A stretch of 64,000 nucleotides of DNA from Mesostigma viride (Eukaryota > Streptophyta > Mesostigmatophyceae > Mesostigmatales > Mesostigmataceae), in the NCBI GenBank assembly GCA_009746045.1, contig RPFO01000034.1, forward strand, positions 829,240 to 893,239, read 5' to 3'. Positions 45,565 to 56,289 of the stretch are shown here, in pieces; the stretch's first letter is position 1; each line of letters begins with the position of its first letter. A program made the translations under genes and the position numbers. Below the pieces are notes generated by a model. It made no database searches, had not been told where the DNA came from, and saw only the letters and a program-made list of their open reading frames with translations.

Positions 45565-46719
45565 CTTTTGCGTCCGCATGTCCTTCATGGGCGGGATCAG
45601 TGCTTCCCCCTCCACCTCCCAGCCCTTGAGCACGTCCAGATTGGTGTACTTGAACTTCTCCGCGTCCCTCACCAACCCCCTCCACAAATCAAACGCCTCG
45701 TCGGTTGTCTCCACGAACTTGCCCTTTTGTTTACCCGCAATCTCGCCAGCTATCGCAGTACTCACTTGCTCGTCAGAGCCCTCGAAAATCACGGACTTCA
45801 ACATCTGTGTGTAGTGGTTGCCGTCCAGCACGGCAAACTGCACAAACACGCAAGGCGTCTGGTCTCGAAATTTACCCTTAAGGCCGGCGTGGTCCGAGAT
45901 GTTCAAGCTCCCCAGCGCGGATTTCGTCAGGTCAACTACTGCCTCACGCTCAGATTCATTTGACCACTCGGACGGATCCAACTCCATGGTGATCAACTCG
46001 TCTGAGCAAGCGGCCGCCATGTCCTTCAGGGAGTCCGTCCGGAGAATGGACATGGCTTCCTCGGCCGTTGGCGAACGATAGTATCCGAACCTCTGCACGG
46101 CACGGTCACTGTCGTCCCCCGTCAGTATTTTAATGTGGTAAGGAACCTTTTCACTCCTCTGCACCCATAAATTGTAGAGACCTGGATCACGGTCTGCCAG
46201 CACCTGCCACGCAAACCGGAAGATCGGCACGGCACATTTTGCTTTTGTCAGACTTGTGCCGGCCCCCACGAACCACGGCGCGAGCCCCCTACAATTCCGC
46301 ACCGTCACCGTCCGATGCCGCATGAGTTCCGGGAGTTGGCACAAGTTCTCCGTGGGGGCCCGTACTTGAGTCGCAATCGCGGACCCCCCCACGATGTCGA
46401 CATCGTCTGGAACTAGGCGTATCTTCTGCCGCAGATGAAACGCCGCCTGTATGGTGTCAGTTAGATTCTTGTCGTGCACTTGAGAGGACGGCGCTGGCTC
46501 CCAGGAGTCCAAAATGCTGGGCTTCGCATTTCCAGCACGTGTCGTCAGCAGCCCCTTCCTCTCAAAGGTCTTCACAATCACCGACCATAAGTCGGTGCCC
46601 GGTGCTCGTTGGCGCCATTCCTCAAAAAATGTTGTGACCTCCCTTTCCGCCACCCCATGTTCAATCTTGTAAACCAACCTCCTCCGCTCTTCGTCCGTTC
46701 TCGGCCTGGACGGACGCCC
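45565..46719 (-). CDS. Unrecognised large protein, internal exon of 385 codons
   Basis: The acceptor GTGATCAG precedes 46719 and the donor AAG|GTAAAT ends the exon at 45565; 1155 nt is an exact multiple of three. It is open throughout, with balanced composition: WQVLADRDPGLYNLW, HIKILTGDDSDRAVQRFGYY, ELDPSEWSNESE, CVFVQFAVLDGNHYTQ. It looks like a genuine globular domain of a protein that is at least ~1460 residues with the downstream exons. Upstream exons are not found; the next sequence is minisatellite and then a 5-kb satellite. No family is recognised. It could belong to a host gene or to a large uncharacterised mobile element. Confidence 0.65.
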
Positions 46720-46764
46720 CTGATCACATGCAAAAAACATACAGATAGCCGGAAGGTCAGTACT

Positions 46765-47390
46765 ATGTTCCAACGGCCGTCGCCGGAAAAATAACACCCT
46801 AATTTCCAGGTTCCAACGGCCGTTGGCGCATGAAAATCACACCCTAATTTACAGGTTCCAACGGCCGTTGGCGCATGAAAATCACACCCTAATTTCCAGG
46901 TTCCAACGGCCGTTGGCGACAGAAAAATAACACCCTAATTTCCAGGTTCCAACGGCCGTTGGCGCGAGAAAAATGACACCCTAATTTCCAGGTTCCAACG
47001 GCCGTTGGCGCAAGAAAAATCACATCCTATTTTCCAGGTTCCAACGGCCGTTGGCGCAAGAAAAATCACACCCTAATTTCCATGCAGGTTCCAACGGCCG
47101 TTGGCGCGAGAAAAATGACACCTTCATTTCCATGTTCCAACGGCCGTTGGCGACAGAAAAATAACACCCTAATTTCCAGGTTCCAACGGCCGTTGGCGCA
47201 TGAAAATCACACCCTAATTTACAGGTTCCAACGGCCGTTGGCGCATGAAAATCACACCCTAATTTACAGGTTCCAACGGCCGTTGGCGCATGAAAATCAC
47301 ACCCTAATTTACAAGGTTCCGACGGCCGTTGGGCAAAAAAAAATAACACCCTAATTTCCAGATTGCAACGGCCGTAGGCGCAAGAAAATC
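46765..47390. repeat. 46-bp minisatellite upstream of the exon, about 13 copies
   Basis: The same unit as at 44935-45530, with variants GCGCATGAAAATCACACC and TTTACAGG that cluster in runs of three, so part of the array amplified in blocks. It runs directly into the ACAAGG satellite through a degenerate copy (GGCGCAAGAAAATCAAGC). Confidence 0.93.
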
Positions 47391-47395
47391 AAGCA

Positions 47396-48559
47396 AGAAA
47401 AGGACAAGGACAAGGACAAGGACAAGGACAAGGACAAGGACAAGGACAAGGACAAGGACGAGGACAAGGACAAGGACAAGGACAAGGACAAGGACAAGGA
47501 CAAGGACAAGGACAAGGACAAGGACAAGGACAAGGACAAGGACAAGGACAAGGACAAGGACAAGGACAAGGACAAGGTGCTGGCACAAGGACAAGGACAA
47601 GGACAAGGACAAGGACAAGGACAAGGTGCTGGCACAAGGACAAGGACAAGGACAAGGTGCTGGCACAAGGACAAGGACAAGGACAAGGACAAGGACAAGG
47701 ACAAGGACAAGGACAAGGACAAGGACAAGGACAAGGACAAGGACAAGGACAAGGACAAGGACAAGGACAAGGACAAGGACAAGGACAAGGACAAGGACAA
47801 GGACAAGGACAAGGTGCTGGCACAAGGACAAGGACAAGGACAAGGTGCTGGCACAAGGACAAGGGCAAGGACAAGGACAAGGACAAGGACAAGGACAAGG
47901 ACAAGGACAAGGACAAGGACAAGGACAAGGACAAGGACAAGGACGAGGACGAGGACGAGGACAAGGACAAGGACAAGGACAAGGACAAGGACAAGGACAA
48001 GGACAAGGGCAAGGCAAGGACAAGGACAAGGACAAGGACAAGGACAAGGACAAGGACAAGGACAAGGACAAGGACAAGGACAAGGACAAGGACAAGGACA
48101 AGGACAAGGACAAGGACAAGGACAAGGACAAGGACAAGGACAAGGACAAGGACAAGGACAAGGACAAGGACAAGGACAAGGACAAGGACAAGGACAAGGA
48201 CAAGGACAAGGACAAGGACAAGCAGGACAGGACGAGGACAAGGACAAGGACAAGGACAAGGACAAGGACAAGGACAAGGACAAGGACGAGGACGAGGACA
48301 AGGACAAGGACAAGGACAAGGACAAGGACGAGGACGAGGACGAGGACAAGCACAAGGACAAGGACAAGGACAAGGACGAGGACAAGGACGAGGATAAGGA
48401 CAAGGACAAGGACAAGGACAAGGACAAGGACAAGGACAAGGACAAGGACAAGGACAAGGACAAGGACAAGGACAAGGACAAGGACAAGGACAAGGACAAG
48501 GACAAGGACAAGGACAAGGACAAGGACAAGGACAAGGACAAGGACAAGGCAACGACAAG

Positions 48560-48591
<32 letters not shown>

Positions 48592-51500
48592 AAGGACAAG
48601 GACAAGGACAAGGACGAGGACGAGGACGAGGACAAGGACAAGGACAAGGACAAGGACAAGGACAAGGACAAGGACAAGGACAAGGCAAGGACAAGGACAA
48701 GGACAAGGACAAGGACAAGGACAAGGACGAGGACGAGGACGAGGACAAGGACAAGGACAAGGACAAGGACAAGGACAAGGACAAGGACAAGGACAAGGAC
48801 AAGGACAAGGCAAGGACAAGGACAAGGACAAGGACAAGGACAAGGACAAGGACAAGGACAAGGACGAGGACGAGGACGAGGACAAGGACAAGGACAAGGA
48901 CAAGGACAAGGACAAGGACAAGTGCTGGCACAAGGACAAGGACAAGGACAAGGACAAGGACAAGGACAAGGACAAGGACAAGGACAAGGACAAGGACAAG
49001 GACAAGGACAAGGACAAGGACGAGGACAAGGACGAGGACAAGACAAGGACAAGGACAAGGACAAGGACAAGGACAAGGACAAGGACAAGGACAAGGACAA
49101 GGACAAGGACAAGGACAAGGACAAGGACAAGGACAAGGACAAGGACAAGGACAAGGACAAGGACAAGGACAAGGACAAGGACAACGTGCTGGCACAAGGA
49201 CAAGGACAAGGACAAGGACAAGGACAAGGACAAGGACAAGGACAAGGACAAGGACAAGGACAAGGACAAGGACAAGGACAAGGACAAGGACAAGGACAAG
49301 GACAAGGACAAGGACAAGGACAAGGACAAGGACAAGGACAAGGACAAGGACAAGGACAAGGACAAGTGCTGGCACAAGGACAAGGACAAGGACAAGGACA
49401 AGGACAAGGACAAGGACAAGGACAAGGACAAGGACAAGGACAAGGACAAGGACAAGGACAAGGACAAGGACAAGGACAAGGACAAGGACAAGGACAAGGA
49501 CAAGGACAAGGACAAGGACAAGGACAAGGACAAGGACAAGGACAAGGACAAGGACAAGGACAAGGACAAGGACAAGGACAAGGACAAGGACAAGGACAAG
49601 GACAAGGACAAGGACAAGGACAAGGACAAGGACAAGGACAAGGACAAGGACAAGGACAAGGACAAGGACAAGGACAAGGACAAGGACAAGGACAAGGACA
49701 AGGACAAGGACAAGGACAAGGACAAGGACAAGGACAAGGACAAGGACAAGGACAAGGACAAGGACAAGGACAAGGACAAGGACAAGGACAAGGCTGGACA
49801 AGGACAAGGACAAGGACAAGGACTGGACAAGGACAAGGACAAGGACAAGGACAAGGACAAGGACAAGGACAAGGACAAGGACAAGGACAAGGACAAGGAC
49901 AAGGACAAGGACAAGGACAAGGACAAGGACAAGGACAAGGACAAGGACAAGGACAAGGACAAGGACAAGGACAAGGACAAGGACAAGGACAAGGACAAGG
50001 ACAAGGACAAGGACAAGGACAAGGACAAGGACAAGGACAAGGACAAGGACAAGGACAAGGACAAGGACAAGGACAAGGACAAGGACAAGGACAAGGACAA
50101 GGACAAGGACAAGGACAAGGACAAGGACAAGGACAAGGACAAGGACAAGGACAAGGACAAGGACAAGGACAAGGACGAGGACAGGACAGGACAAGGACAA
50201 GGACAAGGACAAGGACAAGGACAAGGACAAGGACAAGGACAAGGACAAGGACAAGGACAAGGACAAGGACAAGGACAAGGACAAGGACAAGGACAAGGAC
50301 AAGGACAAGGACAAGGACAAGGACAAGGACAAGGACAAGGACAAGGACAAGGACAAGGACAAGGACAAGGACAAGGACAGGACAAGGACAAGGACAAGGA
50401 CAAGGACAAGGACAAGGACAAGGACAGGACAAGGACAAGGACAAGGACAAGGACAAGGACAAGGACAAGGACAAGGACAAGGACAAGGACAAGGACAAGG
50501 ACAAGGACAAGGACAAGGACAAGGACAAGGACAAGGACAAGGACAAGGACAAGGACAAGGACAAGGACAAGGACAAGGACAAGGACAAGGACAAGGACAA
50601 GGACAAGGACAAGGACAAGGCAAGGACAAGGACAGGACAAGGACAGGACAAGGACAAGGACAAGGACAAGGACAAGGACAAGGACAAGGACAAGGACAAG
50701 GACAAGGACAAGGACAAGGACAAGGACAAGGACAAGGACAAGGACAAGGACAAGGACAAGGACAAGGACAAGGACAAGGACAAGGACAAGGACAGGACAA
50801 GGACAAGGACAAGGACAAGGACAAGGACAAGGACAAGGACAAGGACAAGGACAAGGACAAGGACAAGGACAAGGACAAGGACAAGGACAAGGACAAGGAC
50901 AAGGACAAGGCTGGACAAGGACAAGGACAAGGACAAGGACAAGGACAAGGACAAGGACAAGGACAAGGACAAGGACAAGGACAAGGACAAGGACAAGGAC
51001 AAGGACAAGGACAGGACAGGACAAGGACAAGGACAAGGACAAGGACAAGGACAAGGACAAGGACAAGGACAAGGACAAGGACAAGGACAAGGACAAGGAC
51101 AAGGACAAGGACAAGGACAAGGACAAGGACAAGGACAAGGACAAGGACAAGGACAAGGACAAGGACAAGGACAAGGACAAGGACAAGGACAAGGACAAGG
51201 ACAAGGACAAGGACAAGGACAAGGACAAGGACAGGACAGGACAGGACGAGGACAAGGACAAGGACAAGGACAAGGACAAGGACAGGACAGGACGAGGACA
51301 AGGACAAGGACAAGGACAAGGACAAGGACAAGGACAAGGACAAGGACAAGGACAAGGACAAGGACAAGGACAAGGACAAGGACAAGGACAAGGACAAGGA
51401 CGAGGACGAGGACGAGGACAAGGACAAGGACAAGGACAAGGACAAGGACAAGGACAAGGACAAGGACAAGGACAAGGACAAGGACAAGGCAAGGACAAGG

Positions 51501-52341
51501 ACAAGGACAAGGACAAGGACAAGGACAAGGACAAGGACAAGGACGAGGACGAGGACGAGGACAAGGACAAGGACAAGGACAAGGACAAGGACAAGGACAA
51601 CGTGCTGGCACAAGGACAAGGACAAGGACAAGGACAAGGACAAGGACAAGGACAAGGACAAGGACAAGGACAAGGACAAGGACAAGGACAAGGACAAGGA
51701 CAAGGACAAGGACAAGGACAAGGACAAGGACAAGGACAAGGACAAGGACAAGGACAAGGACAAGGACAAGGACAAGGACAAGGACAAGGACAAGGACAAG
51801 GACAAGGACAAGGACAAGGACAAGGACAAGGACAAGGACAAGGCTGGCACAAGGACAAGGACAAGGACAAGGACAAGGACAAGGACAAGGACAAGGACAA
51901 GGACAAGGACAAGGACAAGGACAAGGACAAGGACAAGGACAAGGACAAGGACAAGGACAAGGACAAGGACAAGGACAAGGACAAGGACAAGGACAAGGAC
52001 AAGGACAAGGACAAGGACAAGGACAAGGACAAGGACAAGGACAAGGACAAGGACAAGGACAAGGACAAGTGCTGGACAAGGACAAGGACAAGGACAAGGA
52101 CAAGGACAAGGACAAGGACAAGGACAAGGACAAGGACAAGGACAAGGACAAGGACAAGGACAAGGACAAGGACAAGGACAAGGACAAGGACAAGGACAAG
52201 GACAAGGACAAGGACAAGGACAAGGACAAGGACAAGGACAAGGACAAGGACAAGGACAAGGACAAGGACAAGGACAAGGACAAGGACAAGGACAAGGACA
52301 AGGACAAGGACAAGGACAAGGACAAGGACAAGGACAAGGAC
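47396..52341. repeat. (ACAAGG)n hexamer satellite, about 4.95 kb
   Basis: About 800 hexamers. All frames on both strands stay open ([36 protein letters not shown]), so the 1600-1700-codon frames here are artefacts. Interruptions are of three kinds: GTGCTGGC blocks (for example 47578, 47627, 47658, 47815, 47846, 48922, 49186, 49366, 51602), GACGAGGACGAGGACGAGG triplets, and one-repeat slips (GGACAGGACA). These define longer repeated segments. Confidence 0.97.
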
Positions 52342-52564
52342 AAATCCATTTCTGGCCTTGCCTTGCTTTGCATGCATCACCACAAAACATCAAATTTATT
52401 ACAATATGTGTGCTAGCTCTATACGGTGGAATAACACAGACATGTCTACCAGATGGCAACACGGCCATCTGTATGCTAGGGTGAGCACACTATGTGAATG
52501 TGCAGGGCCAGCCCACAGCAGCTGTGCCCCTGCTCTACCCCTTTTGCCAGGGTGGGCGGGTGGG

Positions 52565-52760
52565 AGGCAAAAGAAAACAACCTGCTTCCCTAGAATGGAA
52601 GCCCACCCTTTATAGCAACCACCTCTCCAGCCAACCCCTACCTGGGTGGCTGGGGTACGGGTGCCAGCACAAAAAATATTTTTTCTAAAATTATTTTTTC
52701 TTTTGGTGCTATACGGCGTTGCATTCTCCGCTCAGCAGGTTAGTCATAGATAAAATGAGC
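52565..52760. repeat. Y repeat (A2), copy A
   Basis: It runs from AGGCAAAAGAAAACAACC to GATAAAATGAGC, and equals the Y repeats at 57460-57654, 57877-58072 and 62756-62950. It contains GGTGCCAGCACAAAAAATAT and an AT-rich core. Confidence 0.85.
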
Positions 52761-52770
52761 ATAGCTCACC

Positions 52771-52968
52771 AAATCCATTTCTGGCCTTGCCTTGCTTTGC
52801 ATGCATCACCACAAAACATCAAATTTATTACAATATGTGTGCTAGCTCTATACGGTGGAATAACACAGACATGTCTACCAGATGGCAACACGGCCATCTG
52901 TATGCTAGGGTGAGCACACTATGTGAATGTGCAGGGCCAGCCCACAGCAGCTGTGCCCCTGCTCTACC
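52771..52968. repeat. X repeat (B1), copy A
   Basis: It runs from AAATCCATTTCTGGCC to CTGCTCTACCC, and equals the X repeats at 52342-52540, 57655-57850 and 58082-58280. The short GTGTGCTAGCTCTATACGG frames inside are not genes. Confidence 0.85.
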
Positions 52969-53164
52969 CACATCTCCTTACATGGCTAACAGCCGAAAAT
53001 ACGTAGGACATGCAAAAAAGAAAACTTAAACTACCTAGCTATGGGGGTACTTTGTCCCAACCCAGGTTCACCCTCGGGTTAGTTAAACCATTTCCCCCCT
53101 GACCTCCCACACAAGGGTGAGGTCAGTTGATAGCTAAAAGACGAGAGGTAAAAACAGGAGGACG

Positions 53165-54583
53165 TCAAAACTCGACGCCACCGAAGTGGCGCCGGAAAGC
53201 CGCTGGGTCAAAACCCAGGGCCTGAGCCCAGAGGGCGGGTGGGATGTCGCGCCCCAGGAGGCTGCGGTGGAGGCCAATGTAGCGCGTGACCGAGAGGGCC
53301 GAAGCCCACCGGCCGCGCAGCTGGATGGCCTCCGGCGACTCGCCAGCGATGGCGTCGTGCGTCGCCCCCCCATGCCGGAGGCTGTGAAAAGAAAACATCC
53401 CTGGGATGCTCATGCGGGCCTGCACAGCCTCCCACTGCTGCCTAGCCTGGCTGTACGTTAAGCCTCGAAAGAGGAGTGCATCCGGGGGCTGGCCAGCCGT
53501 CAGACGTCGCAGGAGCCACAAAGAAAGTGGATCCCGGACGAGGACGTGCTGGGCCGCCCCCTGCGCAGTTTTGGGGTTGCGCAGCACAAGGGCACCGACC
53601 ATGGGCCCTGGCTCGAGAAGGGGGTGGCCGGGATGAGCCACATCCCGAACCCGCAGCCCTAGCGCCTCGCTAATGCGTAAATACTGCTGGAAAGCAATAA
53701 TAATCAACGCACTCAAATGCACCTGTCGACGTGAAACTAGCAACAGGGCAGTGAAATAGCAAAGGCGCCAGGGCATAGGCGGAGGGCTGACAGCCGGAAC
53801 AAGCCGCTGCCAACCTGCTAGCAGGCGGTCCGCCAGTACCCAATTCCGAACAATGTCGGGGTAGTACAGGTGCAGACAGGCCTTGGCATGCTGGCATAAG
53901 GTACGCCCCCGCCCGCCTCTGGCATGGTAGACAGCAGAAATCCACTCACAGAAAATGGCTTCGGCGTCAGCTGGGTCGACAGGGCCAGGTGGCGCCCACG
54001 CCACGTAGACAGCCGCCGCACGTCGGTACGCTGGCAAGGTAGACACAGGGTTGACTGTGCCCTCCAAAAGTGCCAAGTCCCGAGGGCGTCGCGCCCCCTC
54101 AGGCCCAGGGTTGGGATGCACGTCACCACACCGGGTCAAGTCAGGAACCCAAGCGCCACGCCGACTGGCCTTGTCAGCTGGGTTGTGGTCGGTAGCCACC
54201 CAGACCCAGTGGCTCTGCATGTCGCCAGCCAGTGACAGAGCGCAGTAGCGTCGAACCAGCTGGTTGAGACGGTAGGAAGACGACCGCCCTCTGACAAACG
54301 CCCCCACCACAGCACTGGAGTCTACGAGCCGGACGACTCGCTTACCCCGACACGCCTTGGTCCGGCACGACCACTCGACCCCCTGTGTCGCAGCAATCGC
54401 CTCCTTGACGTTGATGTGGTTAGGCTGCCCCCGCCACCGGTAGGACAGTGCCGTACGCCAGTGGCCACTATCCAGCAGGCTGTAGTCCCCCTCCTCCATG
54501 CGCTCCAGGTCCCAGTCCTCCCCAGACGTTAAAGCTGTCGTCCGCCACCCCGCGCTTCGCGCCGGGTCGCCAGCCGGGCACAA
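53165..54583 (-). CDS. RNase H (C-terminal half), 2A-like motif and tyrosine recombinase, copy A
   Basis: The N-terminal ~145 residues complete an RNase H domain (VVRLVDSSAVVGAFVRG, then WVWVATDHNPADKASR). A DVHPNPGP motif follows at residues 154-161. The rest is a tyrosine recombinase: R in QQYLRISEALGL, H-x-x-R in HSLRHGGATHD, RGRW, and the nucleophile Y in VTRYIGLHRSLL. The recombinase joins the element's circular DNA to the target. The ORF overlaps the RT frame by 55 bases in a different frame, so RNase H is split over both. The annotated first codon is an open-frame limit (no clear ATG); expression by frameshift is likely. The stop is at 53165-53167. Confidence 0.85.
   Translation of the reverse strand: MCPAGDPARSAGWRTTALTSGEDWDLERMEEGDYSLLDSGHWRTALSYRWRGQPNHINVKEAIAATQGVEWSCRTKACRGKRVVRLVDSSAVVGAFVRGRSSSYRLNQLVRRYCALSLAGDMQSHWVWVATDHNPADKASRRGAWVPDLTRCGDVHPNPGPEGARRPRDLALLEGTVNPVSTLPAYRRAAAVYVAWAPPGPVDPADAEAIFCEWISAVYHARGGRGRTLCQHAKACLHLYYPDIVRNWVLADRLLAGWQRLVPAVSPPPMPWRLCYFTALLLVSRRQVHLSALIIIAFQQYLRISEALGLRVRDVAHPGHPLLEPGPMVGALVLRNPKTAQGAAQHVLVRDPLSLWLLRRLTAGQPPDALLFRGLTYSQARQQWEAVQARMSIPGMFSFHSLRHGGATHDAIAGESPEAIQLRGRWASALSVTRYIGLHRSLLGRDIPPALWAQALGFDPAAFRRHFGGVEF
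54101..54124 (-). other. 2A-like ribosome-skipping motif DVHPNPGP, copy A
   Basis: The sequence encodes CGDVHPNPGPEGA in frame between RNase H and recombinase. The established 2A consensus is D(V/I)ExNPGP; here H replaces E. Similar DxHPNPGP variants occur in animal retrotransposons, as I recall. It may release the recombinase as a separate protein. Confidence 0.55.
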
Positions 54584-56094
54584 TCGGCCCCAGGCAGGTC
54601 CCTGTAGACCACCCCACCGCCGGAGCCGCTCGCATCACTTGCGACGACCCGGTCAGAAAGGGGCCGGGCCCTGGCCGCCCTCAAAAAGGGGGCCAGGTCG
54701 ATCGCCGCCTGAAGCTCCTGGCGGGCCCCCGCAGGGAGGCGCCAGCGGCGCCCAGGCAGGGAGGCATTCATGGCTGCTAGCAGCCGGTACGTCTCAGACC
54801 ACACCGAAAGCATGGGGCGGCACAGCAGATGCATCCACACCCACTTCCCAAGCACAGAACTAAGTTCGCGGTAGTATGTAAACCCGCGATCTAAGATTCT
54901 ATGAGTAGCGGCGATAACTGCCACCACACGCTCAGGAACAGGCACCACGTCACCATCCCTTTGGTGAATGACCCCCACCGCCTGCACACCAGTCTGCTCT
55001 GCTGTCGCCCGTACCACCTTGTCAGACTTCTGCACCAGCCCAACAGCGGCGTAGGCAGCCTGAACACGATCTAGCTGCTGATTCACCCCATCCACCGACG
55101 CACAGTGGGTGAAATGGAGATCATCGATCGTCACAGCATGCATACCTTCCAGATCCTGCCGAGATTCGAAGCACGGCGAGGGCGCCAAGGGCGCAGCAGG
55201 GTCCTCCTCCAGCCTCAGCCGGACGGTCTCCCCCGCCTCGTTGGCCTCCGCCACCAGGATCAGCGCGGACATGTTGATGCTCAGCCCACGACTAGCCTCC
55301 AACGGCGGCTTGGGGCCACAGCGGTACAACACAGACTGATGCACACACTGGGCCACCGCGACGGCCAGCTTGTTGCCCATTGGCCAGCACAACATCCACG
55401 GCCACACCTTCCGACGAGCCCCACTCAGGCCCACCAGATCCGACCACACCGGCATCCACGCACAGTACCGCCGCATCCAAACTGGCAGGCGGAGTCTGTT
55501 GTAGTACGAATCCAAATCTGATACGCCCCCAAAAACATCCTCCCCAGCGCGCGTGGGCAAATCGCAAATCACGCCAAGGTGTGGTAAAAAAGCGGGCATA
55601 GGATCAGGTAGTGGCATGTTGCCACGCCGGTTGTCCACAATCAGCCGTATACGGCCGTCGGGCTTTCCGACCCCGAAAGTACCGTTCACCATAGGCGGCT
55701 CCTCCTCAAAAAATCCACCCAAAATCCCCCTCTCCACACACACCGTGCAAACCCGCGCGAACTCCTCCATGCTACACCCCCGCGAGATCCGCATCGACTT
55801 CTGCAAGATCCGCTCTGCTGGGCTCAGCGTCCGTACCATCCTACTCTCATCATTCAAAATTGCTCCCCAAGAGGGGGGTAGTAAGTTCAGCACATCCACT
55901 TGGCCACCTTCCCCCGGACCAGGCAAAGCCAAGCGTGCGGCCACTAACGGTTCGTAAGGGGCTCCTTCAGCATATTCACCCCCATCCACTACAGATCCTG
56001 CCATTGCCGCTACGGAACCACCGTTCCGGCGGACAAAGGACCTGCAAGCATCATCGATCCCATCTAGGGCCGCCTGCTGCAGAGGCCCGGGCAC
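54529..56094 (-). CDS. Reverse transcriptase and RNase H N-terminal half, copy A
   Basis: Reverse transcriptase motifs: GTFGVGKPDGRIRLIVDNR, DLDSYYNRLRLP, and the catalytic centre TIDDLHF in place of YxDD, as in DIRS-type enzymes, where the first position varies. RNase H starts at RVVASDASGSGGGVVY near the C-terminus and continues in the next frame. The first listed codon is GTG and the frame stays open a little upstream, across a C10 run, so the true start is unknown. The gag stop is about 200 bases upstream. Confidence 0.85.
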   Translation of the reverse strand: MPGPLQQAALDGIDDACRSFVRRNGGSVAAMAGSVVDGGEYAEGAPYEPLVAARLALPGPGEGGQVDVLNLLPPSWGAILNDESRMVRTLSPAERILQKSMRISRGCSMEEFARVCTVCVERGILGGFFEEEPPMVNGTFGVGKPDGRIRLIVDNRRGNMPLPDPMPAFLPHLGVICDLPTRAGEDVFGGVSDLDSYYNRLRLPVWMRRYCAWMPVWSDLVGLSGARRKVWPWMLCWPMGNKLAVAVAQCVHQSVLYRCGPKPPLEASRGLSINMSALILVAEANEAGETVRLRLEEDPAAPLAPSPCFESRQDLEGMHAVTIDDLHFTHCASVDGVNQQLDRVQAAYAAVGLVQKSDKVVRATAEQTGVQAVGVIHQRDGDVVPVPERVVAVIAATHRILDRGFTYYRELSSVLGKWVWMHLLCRPMLSVWSETYRLLAAMNASLPGRRWRLPAGARQELQAAIDLAPFLRAARARPLSDRVVASDASGSGGGVVYRDLPGADCARLATRREARGGGRQL

Positions 56095-56289
56095 ACGGGC
56101 TGAATCTACAGCAGGCGGGTCTCGCCCCCCCCCCCATCCAGTTTAACGCCCTAACCGTCTGACAGGCTAGTGTGCGAGCATTAAAAGCCCGACTCATCCT
56201 ATCGCGCCTACGGCCTGAGCGTACCTGCTGCCACCAGTCACGAGGTGGCAGGGGTGCTGGAAGAGGTAGTGGAAGAAGGCACCGCTCCC

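Noticed and set aside
47304-52615. Open frames of 1600-1700 codons on both strands ([36 protein letters not shown])
   Set aside because: They arise from a hexamer satellite that contains no stop codon in any frame. There is no complexity beyond the repeat.
52719-53029. Repeated 64-110-codon ORFs at 52494, 52719, 57541, 57669, 58030 and 58098
   Set aside because: They recur only because they sit in the X and Y terminal repeats of the PAT-like elements.
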